Positions 1 to 9,541 of a stretch of DNA of 64,000 nt are shown here, piece after piece. The notes beneath the pieces were generated by a model. It was not told the DNA's origin, made no database searches, and saw nothing but the letters and a program-made list of their open reading frames with translations. Within the stretch, counting starts at the first letter, position 1. The number at the start of each line of letters is the position of its first letter. The position numbers and the translations under genes are program-made. This DNA comes from JASHPR01 sp963842355 (GTDB lineage: Bacteria > Actinomycetota > Actinomycetes > Streptosporangiales > Streptosporangiaceae), in contig CAWJGC010000013.1 of the NCBI GenBank assembly GCA_963842355.1, positions 310,001-374,000 on the forward strand, given 5' to 3'.

Positions 1-1716
1 GCGGCGCGCCTGCGCCAGGTCACCCTGCTCCTTCTCCAAGTTCCCGAGGGCGATCATCGCTCGGGGCGCGTCGTCGGTGTTGCCGGTGGCGATGGCCTCG
101 CCATACCAGCGGCGCGCCTGCGCCAGGTCACCCTGCTCCTCCTCCAAGATCCCGAGGTTGTACATAGCTCGCGGCGCCAGGTCGGTGTTGCCGGTGGCGA
201 TCGTTTCGCCATACCAGCGGCGCGCCTGCCCAATGTCGCCTTGGCCCGCCTCCAAGACCCCCAGGAAAAACATCGCTGTCACCGCTGCCAGGTCGGCGTG
301 ATCGGTGGCGACGACCTTCTTGTACCAGCGGCGCGCCGCTGTCGCGTTGCCGTTCGTACGATCGAGCCAGTAGGCGACCTGAAGCAGGGCTTTGAGATCG
401 ATCTGGGTGTCATCGTGGCCGAGAAGCGTGCGGGCATGCGGGAAGTCGCCCTGGTCAAGGGCCGTATACCCGATATCGCGGCGCTGGTCTCCCGTCAGGA
501 AGCGGTTCGCGTAGGCCCAGAGCGCGTCGGCGACTTGCCAAGCGCCTGGTTGGCCGGTGTCATCGGCTACAACAGCAACTAAAGGGTGCGGGGCATACAT
601 GGCGTTCTTGTCGACTTGTTCTAGATCTACCAATTGCGGGCGTTCTCTAGAACCCTTGGCAGTGGCCCAAGAGAGGGCACGTTCAAAACGAGTGGCGGAC
701 AAAGGCCGATCGTGACCTTGTCCGGTGATCTCGCGCCAGTAGGCCGCGTACAGCTCTTCCAAGGTTTGCCGGGTAAGGAGGGTGGGCATGCCGACGCGGT
801 ACCAGTCGGTGATGGCCCGGAGCAGCGCTATCTGGCCCGTAGACTCCTCGTCCTGGCCGAGAGTCAGGGCATTCTGGATTTGGTCGAGGGCCACCATCAG
901 CCGTCCCATTAGCAAGTCGTCGCCCGCATCGAGGACCGGCAGCAGAGCTGTATACGCGTCCTCGGTACGTAGCTTCTCGCGTTCCCGCCCGCTGATCGTG
1001 CCCAGCCTGACGACGACGGCCCTTTCCTCCAGCTGCGCTCTTACCTGTTCAGGCACCCGGAGGCCCTTCAGATGCTTGTCGTGGACCGTAGCCAGGATCC
1101 ACATGCCGGAAGGCAGGCCGCCCAGCAGCTCATCATCCAGCTGTCCGAGCCGGGCCGGGGTGAGGTCGTCCAGCCACAGCACAGCACCGGGGCCGTCGCC
1201 CGCCCACCGGCGGCCAGCGGCTACCATCTGGGCCACCGTAATTCGCGGGTCATCGACGAAGGCCAGGACCCGATGCCCCGCCAAGTGAGTCTGGGCGGCC
1301 TGGGCCAATGTGCTCGTCGCACCAGCCAGCCGCGGGCCTTGCACCACGATTAGGCGGCGCTCCCCGCCACTTAGCGCATCGGCCAGCGCTTCATCGGCGT
1401 CCCGTTCGACATACGGGGAATCGCCCTCAGGACCGAACCGTGACCGGTGAACACCAAGCCGGCGAGGCGTCACCTCCGAGACCAGCAGCGGGTGGCTTTT
1501 CGTATCGGCAAGATCAGGCCGCAGCAGCGGGCGCGGTTGTTCCGCGACCGCCATCCGTCGGCCCACCACAACGGTCGCCGCCGCAAATACGACAGCGGCA
1601 GCAAACCACGGCCAACTCCAGACATCGTTGTTCAGCACCTGATTGATGGCAATCCCGACAGCGACCATCAAGGCCGCAGCAGCCCCGCCGCCCAGCCACA
1701 CCCGCCGTCGGCTCAT
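1..1716 (-). CDS. Membrane-anchored NTPase-like TPR-repeat protein (3' end outside window)
   Basis: The minus-strand frame is open from an ATG at 1716 through base 1, so at least 572 residues are present and the C terminus lies beyond the left edge. The N terminus has two hydrophobic segments (about residues 6-25 and 32-52). A middle region (about 100-200) has an NTPase-like layout with paired acidic motifs (WLDDL), but I see no clean Walker A. The C-terminal part holds tandem TPR/Sel1-like units of about 36 residues, each around a core like QARRWYGEAIATGNTD. Such proteins are common and uncharacterised in actinobacteria; signalling or defence scaffolding is only a guess. The gene starts next to the integrase remnant at 2.1 kb and is divergent from it. 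Confidence 0.75.
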   Translation of the reverse strand, partial: MSRRRVWLGGGAAAALMVAVGIAINQVLNNDVWSWPWFAAAVVFAAATVVVGRRMAVAEQPRPLLRPDLADTKSHPLLVSEVTPRRLGVHRSRFGPEGDSPYVERDADEALADALSGGERRLIVVQGPRLAGATSTLAQAAQTHLAGHRVLAFVDDPRITVAQMVAAGRRWAGDGPGAVLWLDDLTPARLGQLDDELLGGLPSGMWILATVHDKHLKGLRVPEQVRAQLEERAVVVRLGTISGREREKLRTEDAYTALLPVLDAGDDLLMGRLMVALDQIQNALTLGQDEESTGQIALLRAITDWYRVGMPTLLTRQTLEELYAAYWREITGQGHDRPLSATRFERALSWATAKGSRERPQLVDLEQVDKNAMYAPHPLVAVVADDTGQPGAWQVADALWAYANRFLTGDQRRDIGYTALDQGDFPHARTLLGHDDTQIDLKALLQVAYWLDRTNGNATAARRWYKKVVATDHADLAAVTAMFFLGVLEAGQGDIGQARRWYGETIATGNTDLAPRAMYNLGILEEEQGDLAQARRWYGEAIATGNTDDAPRAMIALGNLEKEQGDLAQARR

Positions 1717-2079
1717 AGGATTGGCTCCATTCGTGCGCCAGCAGTCACCTTCAGCCAAGTCTTGTTGACTCGCAGACAATCCATGTCCCCCCCAAACCAG
1801 AGATTGTCTTACCGAATGAACGGCCCGCTCGCAGCGCGGTCAGCCCCGGGCCGCTGTCCGTGGCCTGCACGGTTTGACCTTGGCCCCTGCGCTACGGCGT
1901 GCTGCCTGATCTTCCGGCACCCACGGATTCGAGTAGCTGCTCAGGTACGCTCCTCCCCCCAGACTCCGGTGTCAACATTGGACCCTTCCGCTCTTGGGTT
2001 GATGACCACCACTTACCTCGATCTGCCGCACCGTCGCGGGACCGGGGCAACAGGAGCCGCAAGTCTGCAGTGAGAGGAA

Positions 2080-2636
2080 GTGACAGCACTGAACCGACTG
2101 CCAGCTGAAGCCGCCCACATCCTGGGCGTCGGCCGCACCGCGTTGTTCGGGCTGCTGAAGTCCGGGCGGCTGCGATCGGTCAAGCTCGGCGGCTGCCGGT
2201 TTGTCACCGCCGATGCCATACTCGCGTTCGTCCGCGAACTCGAGGAACAAGCCACCCGGCCCGCCGACGCCAAGGCCGCCCTGATGGCCGACCGCAAGCC
2301 CAACCGGCGGTCCTCTATCTACCTCGGCGGCGACGGCTGGTGGCACGGCTGGGTCACCGTCGGCACCAGAGACGACGGCTCCCCTGACCCGCGTCACCGC
2401 AAGGGCCGCACCGAGGCCGAGGTCACCCGCAAGGTCCAGGAACTGGAACGACAGCGCGACACGGCCACCTTTCCCAGGCGGGCTCCAGCCTCACCGTGGC
2501 GCAGTGGCTGGAAACCTGGCTGGCCACGGTCGCAGCCCGGCGGGTCCGCCGGTCAACGCTGGACAGCACCTACGCGCCGAAGGTGCGCAACCGGATCATT
2601 CCTGGCCTGGGCCGGCACCGCGGGCAACCCTGGTAG
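2080..2636 (+). pseudogene. Excisionase HTH fused to truncated tyrosine integrase (element remnant)
   Basis: A GTG at 2080 has a good ribosome site (gagaggaa). Residues 1-50 read as an excisionase-type helix-turn-helix (AAHILGVGRTALFGLLKSG). They run into an integrase N-terminal arm (SSIYLGGDGWWHGWVTVGTR). Near 2465 the frame shifts, and the core-binding domain continues in another frame (TVAQWLETWLATVAARRV) until a stop at 2634-2636. The catalytic domain is missing. Xis-Int pairs beside a tRNA 3' end are the signature of actinomycete integrative elements, and this one stops about 100 bp from the 3' end of tRNA-Lys. Function is lost. Confidence 0.6.
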
Positions 2637-2738
2637 ACGCCCCCGCCAGCCCTAACCACGACCCCCCCGAGGCCAGCAAACAAGAACGTCAGACCCAGAT
2701 GTGAACATGGATGCTGACGAAATGTGAAGACATCGCAG

Positions 2739-2810
2739 TGGGGCGCCTGGGGCTCGAACCCAGAACCCACGGATTAAAAGTCCGCTGCTCTACCATTGAG
2801 CTAACGCCCC
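2739..2810 (-). tRNA. tRNA-Lys (anticodon TTT)
   Basis: The reverse complement folds into a cloverleaf. The acceptor stem is GGGGCG(T) with (G)CGCCCC, the D arm is AGCTCAATGGTAGAGC, the anticodon loop ACTTTTAAT gives TTT, and the T arm is CTGGGTTCGAGCCCCAG. The discriminator base is A and CCA is not encoded. Integrase remnants flank it on both sides, so it was probably an attachment site. Confidence 0.9.
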
Positions 2811-2867
2811 GTATGAAATTACTATCTTACCTGCTGTTTCGTTGGCTCCTTATCGTCTGTGCACATA

Positions 2868-3117
2868 TGCTCACCGGTCATAGAGACTCGGATTTCTGGA
2901 GCAGTGATGATCTTAACTGGCCTCCTGCCGTCCTGGAAGCTGGCGCTCGACGCAGCCAACAAGTCCCCTGAGACCATCGTCTCCTACCTGGACTCGGTCA
3001 AGCGGTTGGAAGCCTACCTTGCCCCGGAGGAGCTGCCGCTGGACGCACCCCAGCATCCGGGGCTTCCTGGCCGCGGAGCGCGATCGCACGACGCCAGCGT
3101 CGGCGGCGGCGCTAGGG
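2868..3117 (+). pseudogene. Tyrosine integrase core-binding fragment
   Basis: The translation contains a SAM-like integrase segment (KSPETIVSYLDSVKRLEAYL). After a frameshift near 3020 it continues as SIRGFLAAERDRTTPASAA, matching the pattern of an XerC/D-type core-binding domain. No catalytic domain follows. It lies just downstream of tRNA-Lys and is probably a second integrase scar. The start shown is approximate. Confidence 0.45.
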
Positions 3118-3483
3118 GACGTCATCCGGCAGCACCCGGAAGGCACTATGCCGGGTAAGAGGGCGGAGAACGCGAATGCGCCGGTGGTCAAGGGTAGCGA
3201 TGACATCCGTGCGGAACCCTGGCGCACGTACGACGTTCATCGCGTCGGCCAGCCCGATGGCTGGGTAGTCCTCCAGAACCGCGCGTGCGGCGAGCAGGCA
3301 CGGCCCGATCCCGGGGACTTCCCAGCGGCCAGCTGCCACCCGGCTGGCGACATACCGGAGGATCGCGCTCGCGGCGGGTGGGCCCTGGCGGGTAACGACG
3401 AGGTGGTCGAGCTGGGTGAGGGCACACGGCGATACGACGAGGTGCCCAGCCTGGGCGATGCCCTTCCGCGCCGCGTTGTGATG
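3112..3483 (-). pseudogene. PIN-domain (VapC-like) toxin remnant, N terminus missing
   Basis: The minus-strand frame reads as the middle and end of a PIN ribonuclease: VVSPCALTQLDHLVVTRQG, then IGLADAMNVV with the acidic A-D-A-M signature, then ATLDHRRIRVLRPL near the C terminus. The first 20 or so residues, with the first catalytic Asp, and any antitoxin are absent. The frame runs back to about 3483 with no start codon. This is a broken toxin-antitoxin toxin in the decayed zone beside tRNA-Lys. Confidence 0.5.
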
Positions 3484-3620
3484 CGTCGGTCTTGTTCAGG
3501 GACCCGGCGGAAACCTCATCAACGCTTCTCACCCGGATGGCCGGCGATCGAAGTAGCGTAGGTGTGCATACAGGAGTCGGCTCTGGGCCGGTAAAAGGCG
3601 CATCGCGGGTGGCTAATAGG

Positions 3621-4493
3621 GTGAGCGTTAAAGTATATGATCGCGACAGGGGAACTGTCTACGATGAGCCACAGTATGGCGAAAAGCGGCTGCATTTTCT
3701 GTACGACACCGCCCTGGGGCGGATGCTGCTCGGAGCCATATTCGGCCGTCGCTGGTATTCGAGACTGAATGCCATCTCGAACAGAAGCCGGTATTCGCGA
3801 AGGAAGATTGAACCACTCATCCGCCGGTTTGGCGTAGACATGCGCGACTATCCTGGGCAGACCTATGTGTCCTACGATAGCTTCATCACCCGCGAAATTG
3901 ATCCTTCCAGGCGTCCAATAGCCGCCGACCCCAATGCCCTGATCGCTGTGGCGGACTCAAAACTTCAAGCCTACTCGATCACTGATGACGGTCGTATTCC
4001 TGTAAAGCAGAGTTCATACACGGTCTCCGAATTACTCAGAGATGCTGACCTGGCCGCCGCATACGAAGGCGGCACGTGCCTGGTATTCCGCCTCTCGACC
4101 CACGACTACCATCGGTATTGCTTCGCAGACGACGGCCAGGTGATCCGTACGCGCACTATCAAGGGAATGCTGCACTCCGTGCAGCCCGTTTCAGCCAAGT
4201 ACAAGCCTTTTAGCGAGAACTGCCGCCAGTACTCGGTCATCGAGACCCTCAACTTCAGCACGGTTGTCGCGGTCGAGGTAGGAGCGATTCTCGTTGGCAG
4301 AATTCATAACTATGAGGTAACTGCATGCCGCCGCGGCCAGGAGAAAGGCTACTTCAGCCTTGGGGGCTCGACTATATGTTTGTTGCTGAAGCCGGGCTCC
4401 GTTAAAATCGATCCTGATATTATGGAGTACTCAAGGAAACACATCGAGACCAAGGTGCGTCTCGGTGAGGCAATCGGGCACAAGGCCTGGTAG
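3621..4493 (+). CDS. psd: Phosphatidylserine decarboxylase proenzyme
   Basis: A 290-residue protein of the pyruvoyl-dependent phosphatidylserine decarboxylase family, which converts phosphatidylserine to phosphatidylethanolamine at the membrane. The family His motif (STHDYHRY) and the self-cleavage motif LGGST, with Ser about 250, are both present. Cleavage there would give a large beta chain and a short alpha chain. I chose the GTG at 3621, because the reading frame upstream of it shows no family similarity. The synthase that makes its substrate starts 22 bp downstream, so the two are probably cotranscribed. The gene has lower GC than the genes after 10.7 kb. Confidence 0.88.
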   Translation: MSVKVYDRDRGTVYDEPQYGEKRLHFLYDTALGRMLLGAIFGRRWYSRLNAISNRSRYSRRKIEPLIRRFGVDMRDYPGQTYVSYDSFITREIDPSRRPIAADPNALIAVADSKLQAYSITDDGRIPVKQSSYTVSELLRDADLAAAYEGGTCLVFRLSTHDYHRYCFADDGQVIRTRTIKGMLHSVQPVSAKYKPFSENCRQYSVIETLNFSTVVAVEVGAILVGRIHNYEVTACRRGQEKGYFSLGGSTICLLLKPGSVKIDPDIMEYSRKHIETKVRLGEAIGHKAW

Positions 4494-4515
4494 ACAGCCT
4501 TGATACACTTGGCTG

Positions 4516-5280
4516 ATGAGGGATGGACTGCGCCGCATGGTGCCCACCGCCATAACCGTTTGCGGGCTGCTCCTGGGCATGCGGGCAATTTTATATGCGT
4601 TCCAGGGACATGTAGCAGCCAGCGCTTATTTTATCGCGGCCGCCACCATCGTCGACACGCTGGACGGGGCGGCTGCCCGGCTGTTGCGTGCCGGGAGCGC
4701 CTTTGGCCAGCACATGGACACGCTGACCGACGCCGTGAGCGTCGGGGTGGCGCCTGCGGTTCTGCTGTACGTCGTCTACTTCAAGGGCTGGGGCGGCGGC
4801 GGTGTTGTGATCGCCTCCGGCTGGACCGTAGCCGTGCTGGCCCGGCTCGCCTACTTCGAGACTACCGAGGAGCGCGACCCGCTATATTTCGTCGGCCTTC
4901 CTTCACCCCCGGCGGCCAACATGCTTTCCGGCTTCGTGCTGTTCAGCTCGCGGGTCTGGCACCACTATCCATATGCATGGCTGGTCGTGGCCTTGATGGT
5001 GACGTTGTCTTTCCTCATGCTGTCGAAGCTGCGGGTGGAAAAGGGTGCCTTCTTTACGCCGGTGCGTATCATCCGGTCGTGGCCTGGCCGCGTCGCTTTG
5101 CTCGCGGTCATTTTCGCTGCCGTCTATCCGTGGGCCGCTCCCTTCGTGATCTCTACCACGCTGGTGATCTTGGTGATCTCTCGCGACTTGCTTGTCCGGG
5201 CACGAAGGTTCCGCAGCGGAACGGCGGCGCGGATCAGCGAGATGAACGGCGTTGCGGCCAGCTCGCCGTCATCGGAATAG
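4516..5280 (+). CDS. pssA: CDP-diacylglycerol-serine O-phosphatidyltransferase
   Basis: A 254-residue integral membrane CDP-alcohol phosphatidyltransferase. The signature D-G-x2-A-R-x8-G-x3-D-x3-D matches exactly (D50, G51, R55, G64, D68, D72). Hydrophobic segments before and after it fit the usual multi-helix bundle. Because psd is immediately upstream, serine is the likely head-group acceptor and the pair would make phosphatidylethanolamine. Other CDP-alcohol transferases cannot be excluded by motif alone. The 3' end overlaps the convergent patatin gene by 12 bp. Confidence 0.85.
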   Translation: MRDGLRRMVPTAITVCGLLLGMRAILYAFQGHVAASAYFIAAATIVDTLDGAAARLLRAGSAFGQHMDTLTDAVSVGVAPAVLLYVVYFKGWGGGGVVIASGWTVAVLARLAYFETTEERDPLYFVGLPSPPAANMLSGFVLFSSRVWHHYPYAWLVVALMVTLSFLMLSKLRVEKGAFFTPVRIIRSWPGRVALLAVIFAAVYPWAAPFVISTTLVILVISRDLLVRARRFRSGTAARISEMNGVAASSPSSE

Positions 5281-7134
5281 GATGCCCGAGCTGTCCCACG
5301 CGGACAGGGTCTCGCAGGCCGCTTCATAGCCAGCCTGGATGATAGACGGCAGCCGGGTGGTATCCGTCCAGGACGACAAGTCGAAGCTCGGCCGGATGTA
5401 GACATCTGCCCGCGCTATCTGCTCGGGTTCGAGGCTCTTCGTGCCCATTTCCAGGGTCCGCAGCAACACCTGGACGATGCCAGGGGTCACGAGCCTGGGC
5501 GCCAGCGGGTTCAGGCGGCTGCGCACGACCCGGCTGAGAGGGAGGCTGTCGGAGTAGCCGTATGCCTCGTCAGCGGGGTAAAAGGCCGACGCGACGTTGA
5601 CCGCAATGAGCGGACCCACGGCCATGCGGCTGACCAGCGGCACCACCGGGAGGTTGTTCAGCACGCCGCCGTCGGCCAGCAGGTGTCCATCGGGACCCAC
5701 CACCGGGGGGAGCAGCACCGGGAGCGAGCAACTGGCCCGCACCGCATCTCGCAGCGAACCGGTACCGCGAACTATCAGTTCTGCCGCCGTCAAGTCGGAG
5801 ATCGTGCAGAGGAACGGGATCCATAGGTCTTCCACCTGGTGATCCGCGAAGATGCTGTCCAGGGTCCGGTTCAGCGAGACAGACCCAACTATCGACGTGG
5901 TCGGGATCGTGTAGTCCGTCAGCCGCCGCCGAGGGCCGCCGAACAGCTTGATGTTGCGCCGCTCGAGCGCTTGGGCGTCCCAGCCCATCGCGAACTGGGC
6001 GCCCACCAAGGCACCCGCGCTCGTCCCGCAGATCACGTCGACCGGGATGCCATGTTCCTGCAGCGCCCTCAGCACCCCCACGTGGCCGAAACCTCGCACC
6101 CCTCCTCCGCTCAGGACCAGGCCGACCGGGCGGCCGAGCAGGAAGCGGGCCAGGCGCCCGAGGTGCGCGGGCTGGCCCGCGACGACATGATGCGCCCGGC
6201 TGAGCTGCCGCTGGCTGAGCCAGGTCGCAGTTCGGCAGGGGACCGTCATCGGGTCGTCGTGCAGCAGCACCAGTTCCCGGCGCGTGCCCGATATCACGCT
6301 GGCCGCGAGCAGGCGCTGCTCGGCTGGCCCTGGCCGCGGGCTGGCATCGGCCCGCGCTACCAAGAGGACTACATCGGCCTGCCGCACGCACAGCCTGTCC
6401 CAGAAGCCGGGAGCTTCAGCGTTCCGGCAGGTGGCCTCCGGCGCCGGACACCCCTCCGAGGGGAGGTACACGACAAGGTCATGACGGTCCTCCTGATCGC
6501 TGAGCCAGCCGGTAAGCCCGGCCGGTTCCGCGGCGTCCTTGCAGGCGGTGGCGCCCGCCCCCACGGCGGCCTCGACGGTTCGCGGACTCAGCACCGCCAC
6601 CCGCAGATCCCTGGACAAGAAAGCCCCCAGGACCTCACCGAAGCGGGTCACGTCGGCCAGCGGAGTGTCGCCGGCGGCGGCCAAGGCCACGCTCCGCACG
6701 GAGGGCCGCCCCGCCGGGCCCGCCGTCCGGCCGGAGGCCGGACGGCGGGCCAGCGTGGTCATTTTCCGGCACATCGCCGAGAGGTCAGCGAAGAGGCAAC
6801 GCTCGGCGCTCTCCGCGCTGAGCCGGTAGAGCTCCGTATCGCGCACCGCGACGACGGTGGCGGTCCGGGGTTCCCCGGTCAGCAGGGCCGATACGCCGAC
6901 CAGCTCACCTGGACCGAGATCGCGGATTGCCCGCTCGGCTCCGGGCTCACCGGCCAGCAGCCTCACCCGTCCTGCTACCACGACATACAAGCTGTCCCCG
7001 ACGTCGCCTTCTCGGAAGAGAACCTCCCCGGCCTCGAGAGCGACGGGGGTAAGCGAACGCTCGAGGTCCGGCAGGCGCTGAGCCCTGAGGGCGGTGCCGG
7101 GGACTTCGGAGGCGTCAGCGTCGGGGATCGGCAC
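5269..7134 (-). CDS. Cyclic-nucleotide-binding-domain patatin-like phospholipase
   Basis: About 621 residues from a GTG at 7134, one base after the stop of the upstream gene. Residues about 15-130 form a cNMP-binding jelly roll (FREGDVGDSLYVVVAG). A 190-residue linker follows, then a patatin domain with the oxyanion hole GGGVRGFGH, nucleophile elbow GTSAG and catalytic Asp in ADGGV. The arrangement resembles neuropathy-target-esterase/RssA-type lysophospholipases, which deacylate phospholipids and may respond to a bound nucleotide. It overlaps pssA tail to tail and is probably cotranscribed with the desaturase and carrier genes. A longer reading frame from 7260 exists but would overlap the neighbouring gene. 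Confidence 0.85.
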   Translation of the reverse strand: MPIPDADASEVPGTALRAQRLPDLERSLTPVALEAGEVLFREGDVGDSLYVVVAGRVRLLAGEPGAERAIRDLGPGELVGVSALLTGEPRTATVVAVRDTELYRLSAESAERCLFADLSAMCRKMTTLARRPASGRTAGPAGRPSVRSVALAAAGDTPLADVTRFGEVLGAFLSRDLRVAVLSPRTVEAAVGAGATACKDAAEPAGLTGWLSDQEDRHDLVVYLPSEGCPAPEATCRNAEAPGFWDRLCVRQADVVLLVARADASPRPGPAEQRLLAASVISGTRRELVLLHDDPMTVPCRTATWLSQRQLSRAHHVVAGQPAHLGRLARFLLGRPVGLVLSGGGVRGFGHVGVLRALQEHGIPVDVICGTSAGALVGAQFAMGWDAQALERRNIKLFGGPRRRLTDYTIPTTSIVGSVSLNRTLDSIFADHQVEDLWIPFLCTISDLTAAELIVRGTGSLRDAVRASCSLPVLLPPVVGPDGHLLADGGVLNNLPVVPLVSRMAVGPLIAVNVASAFYPADEAYGYSDSLPLSRVVRSRLNPLAPRLVTPGIVQVLLRTLEMGTKSLEPEQIARADVYIRPSFDLSSWTDTTRLPSIIQAGYEAACETLSAWDSSGILFR

Positions 7135-7135
7135 T

Positions 7136-9541
7136 TCAGGCCCTGGTGCTCTCTGCTCGCAGTCGGCGCACGAGCATCGTGATGATATCGGCTGCAACCT
7201 CCGGCCGACGGCCCATGAGGTCGAGGAGAGTCGCCCGGTCGAGTATGAGGAGATCCGCATCGACCGTCGCCACTACGTCAGCCTGGCGCGGCGCGGGGTC
7301 GAGCACGGCGGACTCGCCGAACACCGAGCCAGGGCCCATCCTCGCCGCCTCACCGTCCGCGTGCTGGATGGCGACCTCCCCGGCGCGCACGATGTACAGC
7401 TCATCGCCGTCCTCCCCTTCCGCTACGACGCGCACCCCGGCGGAGACCGAAAGGGGCCGCAGCCTGCCTGACAGCTCAGAGAGGAGCTGGTAGGGAACGC
7501 CGCGAAATATATCGACCGTCCGCAGCCATATGACCGAGGCAACCTCTGGGGGGTACAGGCCGGGCTCTGGCATGCCGTAGTCCTCCTTGCCGGTGTTCGC
7601 GGCGCTGCCGTTCACTGTCGCCAGGCCCAGGCGAACCAGGCCCAGGGTCCAGCTATTGAGCGACGTGTCATGCTCCATCAGCGCCAGGCGTTCCCTGGCC
7701 GCTAAAGGGGCGGGCACCAGGCCGCCGCCGCACAACTTGCGCAGCGTCTGGAGCGGCCTGTCGTCTTCGGCCAGAGCCACCAGGGGGCGCCTCAACCGTT
7801 TCGGCAGGGTCACGTCGAGCAGTTCGATGGCATTCGCCCGGTCGTCGGCCATTCCATTGGTGATCCGCGCTTCGGCATCGATGATTATGTCCGCCAGAGG
7901 AGCGCCGGAGGCATCGCGCGAGCAGCAAAGGAGGGAAAACAAGTTGGCCCTCACCCGAGCCAGTTCCTCATGCAGGCACACGGCCAGCAATGGCCAGGCA
8001 ACTGACAGGTCCCGCTCGGCCGCCAGCAGCGAACTGGCGCTTTGGACCTGAGCCTGCACGGCCGCACTCAGCCTCTCGTTGTCCAGCCAGGGGTTGCTGG
8101 CGCGCAACGCGGCTCTCGCTTCTTCCTGTTCGGCAGGCGAGGTGCCCGGAGCGAGGCGCTCCAACTGGAGAACGTCGGCGGCGGAAGGCCCATCCGCGGG
8201 TTGCTCTCTGTCGGCGAAGCCACGCCTGGTGGCACGCCACAAGGCTTTACCGTACTGGGTCGTGGCCGCACGGCAGAGCAACAGGAAAATTGCCGACACC
8301 ACGGCGAGCAAAGCGACGAACGGCACGATATTGGGCGGGTGCAGCGAAGCCACGAACAGCAGCAGTGCGCCGCTGAGGATCAGGGCAACCGAGCCCAGCC
8401 AGCCTTCTACCATCACCCGCACAGGCATGCGGCGCTCGCGGGGTATTGGCTGGAATAGGAGTACGAACGCCGGGGTGTGTACCGCCTTGTCCAGTACCTG
8501 GTTCGCGAACATGGCGGTTGCTACCAGGGCAAACATGACGAGATCGATCCCGGCCACGCTGCCATAGGCGGTCGCCGCCAATGACGTGACGATCATGGCC
8601 AGCGGCATCAGGAAAAGGGTGCCGCGCACTCCGAGGCTCGCTATCAGCCGTCCCGTCAGCAGGGCGGTGACCAGCACCATCGCGAGCGTAGCGCCACCGA
8701 AAAAAGTGCCAAGGAAGCCGGCCAGGGATGCCTCGCCCGGGAAGTAACGGGATGCCTGCTCGTAGAAGACGTACTCGACCAGGTAAGCGGTCAGGACCGA
8801 GAAGGTCTGCAGGCCGGAAATCGTCTGGGTATAGCGGTCTCGCGCGAGGTGCCTCAGGTCCGCCCGGCTGTAACGCTTCGCGTTCCGGCGCGTCTCATTC
8901 ACGTCACGCAGGATGCGAGAGAGCGAGAGAGCATAGAGGCCGAGGAACACAGCGGACAGCAGCAACACATTCACGGTGCCGACGGCAGCCACAATCGCGG
9001 GTGTGAGCACGCCTCCGGCGACGGCCGCCAGCATCACCCCGAGGCCGACAAAAGAAAAGAGCCGCTTAGCCTGGCGTATGTCGAACAAACGGGACGCAAG
9101 TTCCCACAGTCCGAGCGTCGTGTAAATAAAAAGCAGCCGGAACCACGCCATCATCACGAAGATGACGGCGTGGCTCCCGCTCGTCCTGACTCCGGCCCAC
9201 AAGAACAAGATGGTGGCGGCCAAGACGAAGTTGACCGTAAGCGTCTGCGTCCGGAACGTTACGTGGCGCCCGAGGAAGGCGAGCCCGACACCGAAAGCTA
9301 TGACGAGGAAACCGTTCACGATGTACACGTAAGGCAGCTTTTGAACGCCGTACAGGGTAAGGAAAATGGCATTGGACGCGGAGTAGTAGAAGACAAGCGA
9401 CACCCCGAGCAAAAAGGAGCTGACCATCACGGCCCGGAGACGGCCGACCTCATGTGCGCGGACGCCCAGCCCGGCGATGATGCGCCCGCCTGATTTCGCC
9501 TCCAGTTTCAGAAACCGCCCTCCGCGAACGTGACGTAACAT
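7136..9541 (-). CDS. ATP/ADP translocase-like membrane protein with C-terminal cNMP-binding domain
   Basis: About 801 residues from an ATG at 9541. Residues 1-440 contain roughly eleven hydrophobic helices laid out like Tlc/NTT nucleotide carriers or MFS proteins. A soluble helical region (HEAT-like, about 450-650) follows, and residues about 665-790 are a cyclic-nucleotide-binding fold (EGEDGDELYIVRAGEVAIQ). Homologous carriers exchange ATP/ADP in intracellular bacteria; in free-living bacteria the cargo is unknown. The start overlaps the desaturase 3' end by 34 bp and the stop is one base before the patatin start. The three genes form an operon with two nucleotide-sensing products. An alternative start at 9904 lies wholly inside the desaturase and was rejected. 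Confidence 0.7.
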   Translation of the reverse strand: MLRHVRGGRFLKLEAKSGGRIIAGLGVRAHEVGRLRAVMVSSFLLGVSLVFYYSASNAIFLTLYGVQKLPYVYIVNGFLVIAFGVGLAFLGRHVTFRTQTLTVNFVLAATILFLWAGVRTSGSHAVIFVMMAWFRLLFIYTTLGLWELASRLFDIRQAKRLFSFVGLGVMLAAVAGGVLTPAIVAAVGTVNVLLLSAVFLGLYALSLSRILRDVNETRRNAKRYSRADLRHLARDRYTQTISGLQTFSVLTAYLVEYVFYEQASRYFPGEASLAGFLGTFFGGATLAMVLVTALLTGRLIASLGVRGTLFLMPLAMIVTSLAATAYGSVAGIDLVMFALVATAMFANQVLDKAVHTPAFVLLFQPIPRERRMPVRVMVEGWLGSVALILSGALLLFVASLHPPNIVPFVALLAVVSAIFLLLCRAATTQYGKALWRATRRGFADREQPADGPSAADVLQLERLAPGTSPAEQEEARAALRASNPWLDNERLSAAVQAQVQSASSLLAAERDLSVAWPLLAVCLHEELARVRANLFSLLCCSRDASGAPLADIIIDAEARITNGMADDRANAIELLDVTLPKRLRRPLVALAEDDRPLQTLRKLCGGGLVPAPLAARERLALMEHDTSLNSWTLGLVRLGLATVNGSAANTGKEDYGMPEPGLYPPEVASVIWLRTVDIFRGVPYQLLSELSGRLRPLSVSAGVRVVAEGEDGDELYIVRAGEVAIQHADGEAARMGPGSVFGESAVLDPAPRQADVVATVDADLLILDRATLLDLMGRRPEVAADIITMLVRRLRAESTRA

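Noticed and set aside
1..300. Regular DNA repeats that could look like a CRISPR array
   Set aside because: The period is about 108 bp and keeps one reading frame of TPR units; there are no spacers.
5839..7182. Long plus-strand frame of 447 codons
   Set aside because: It is antisense to the patatin gene, Arg/Pro/Gly-rich, with no domain; a typical artefact of high-GC coding DNA.
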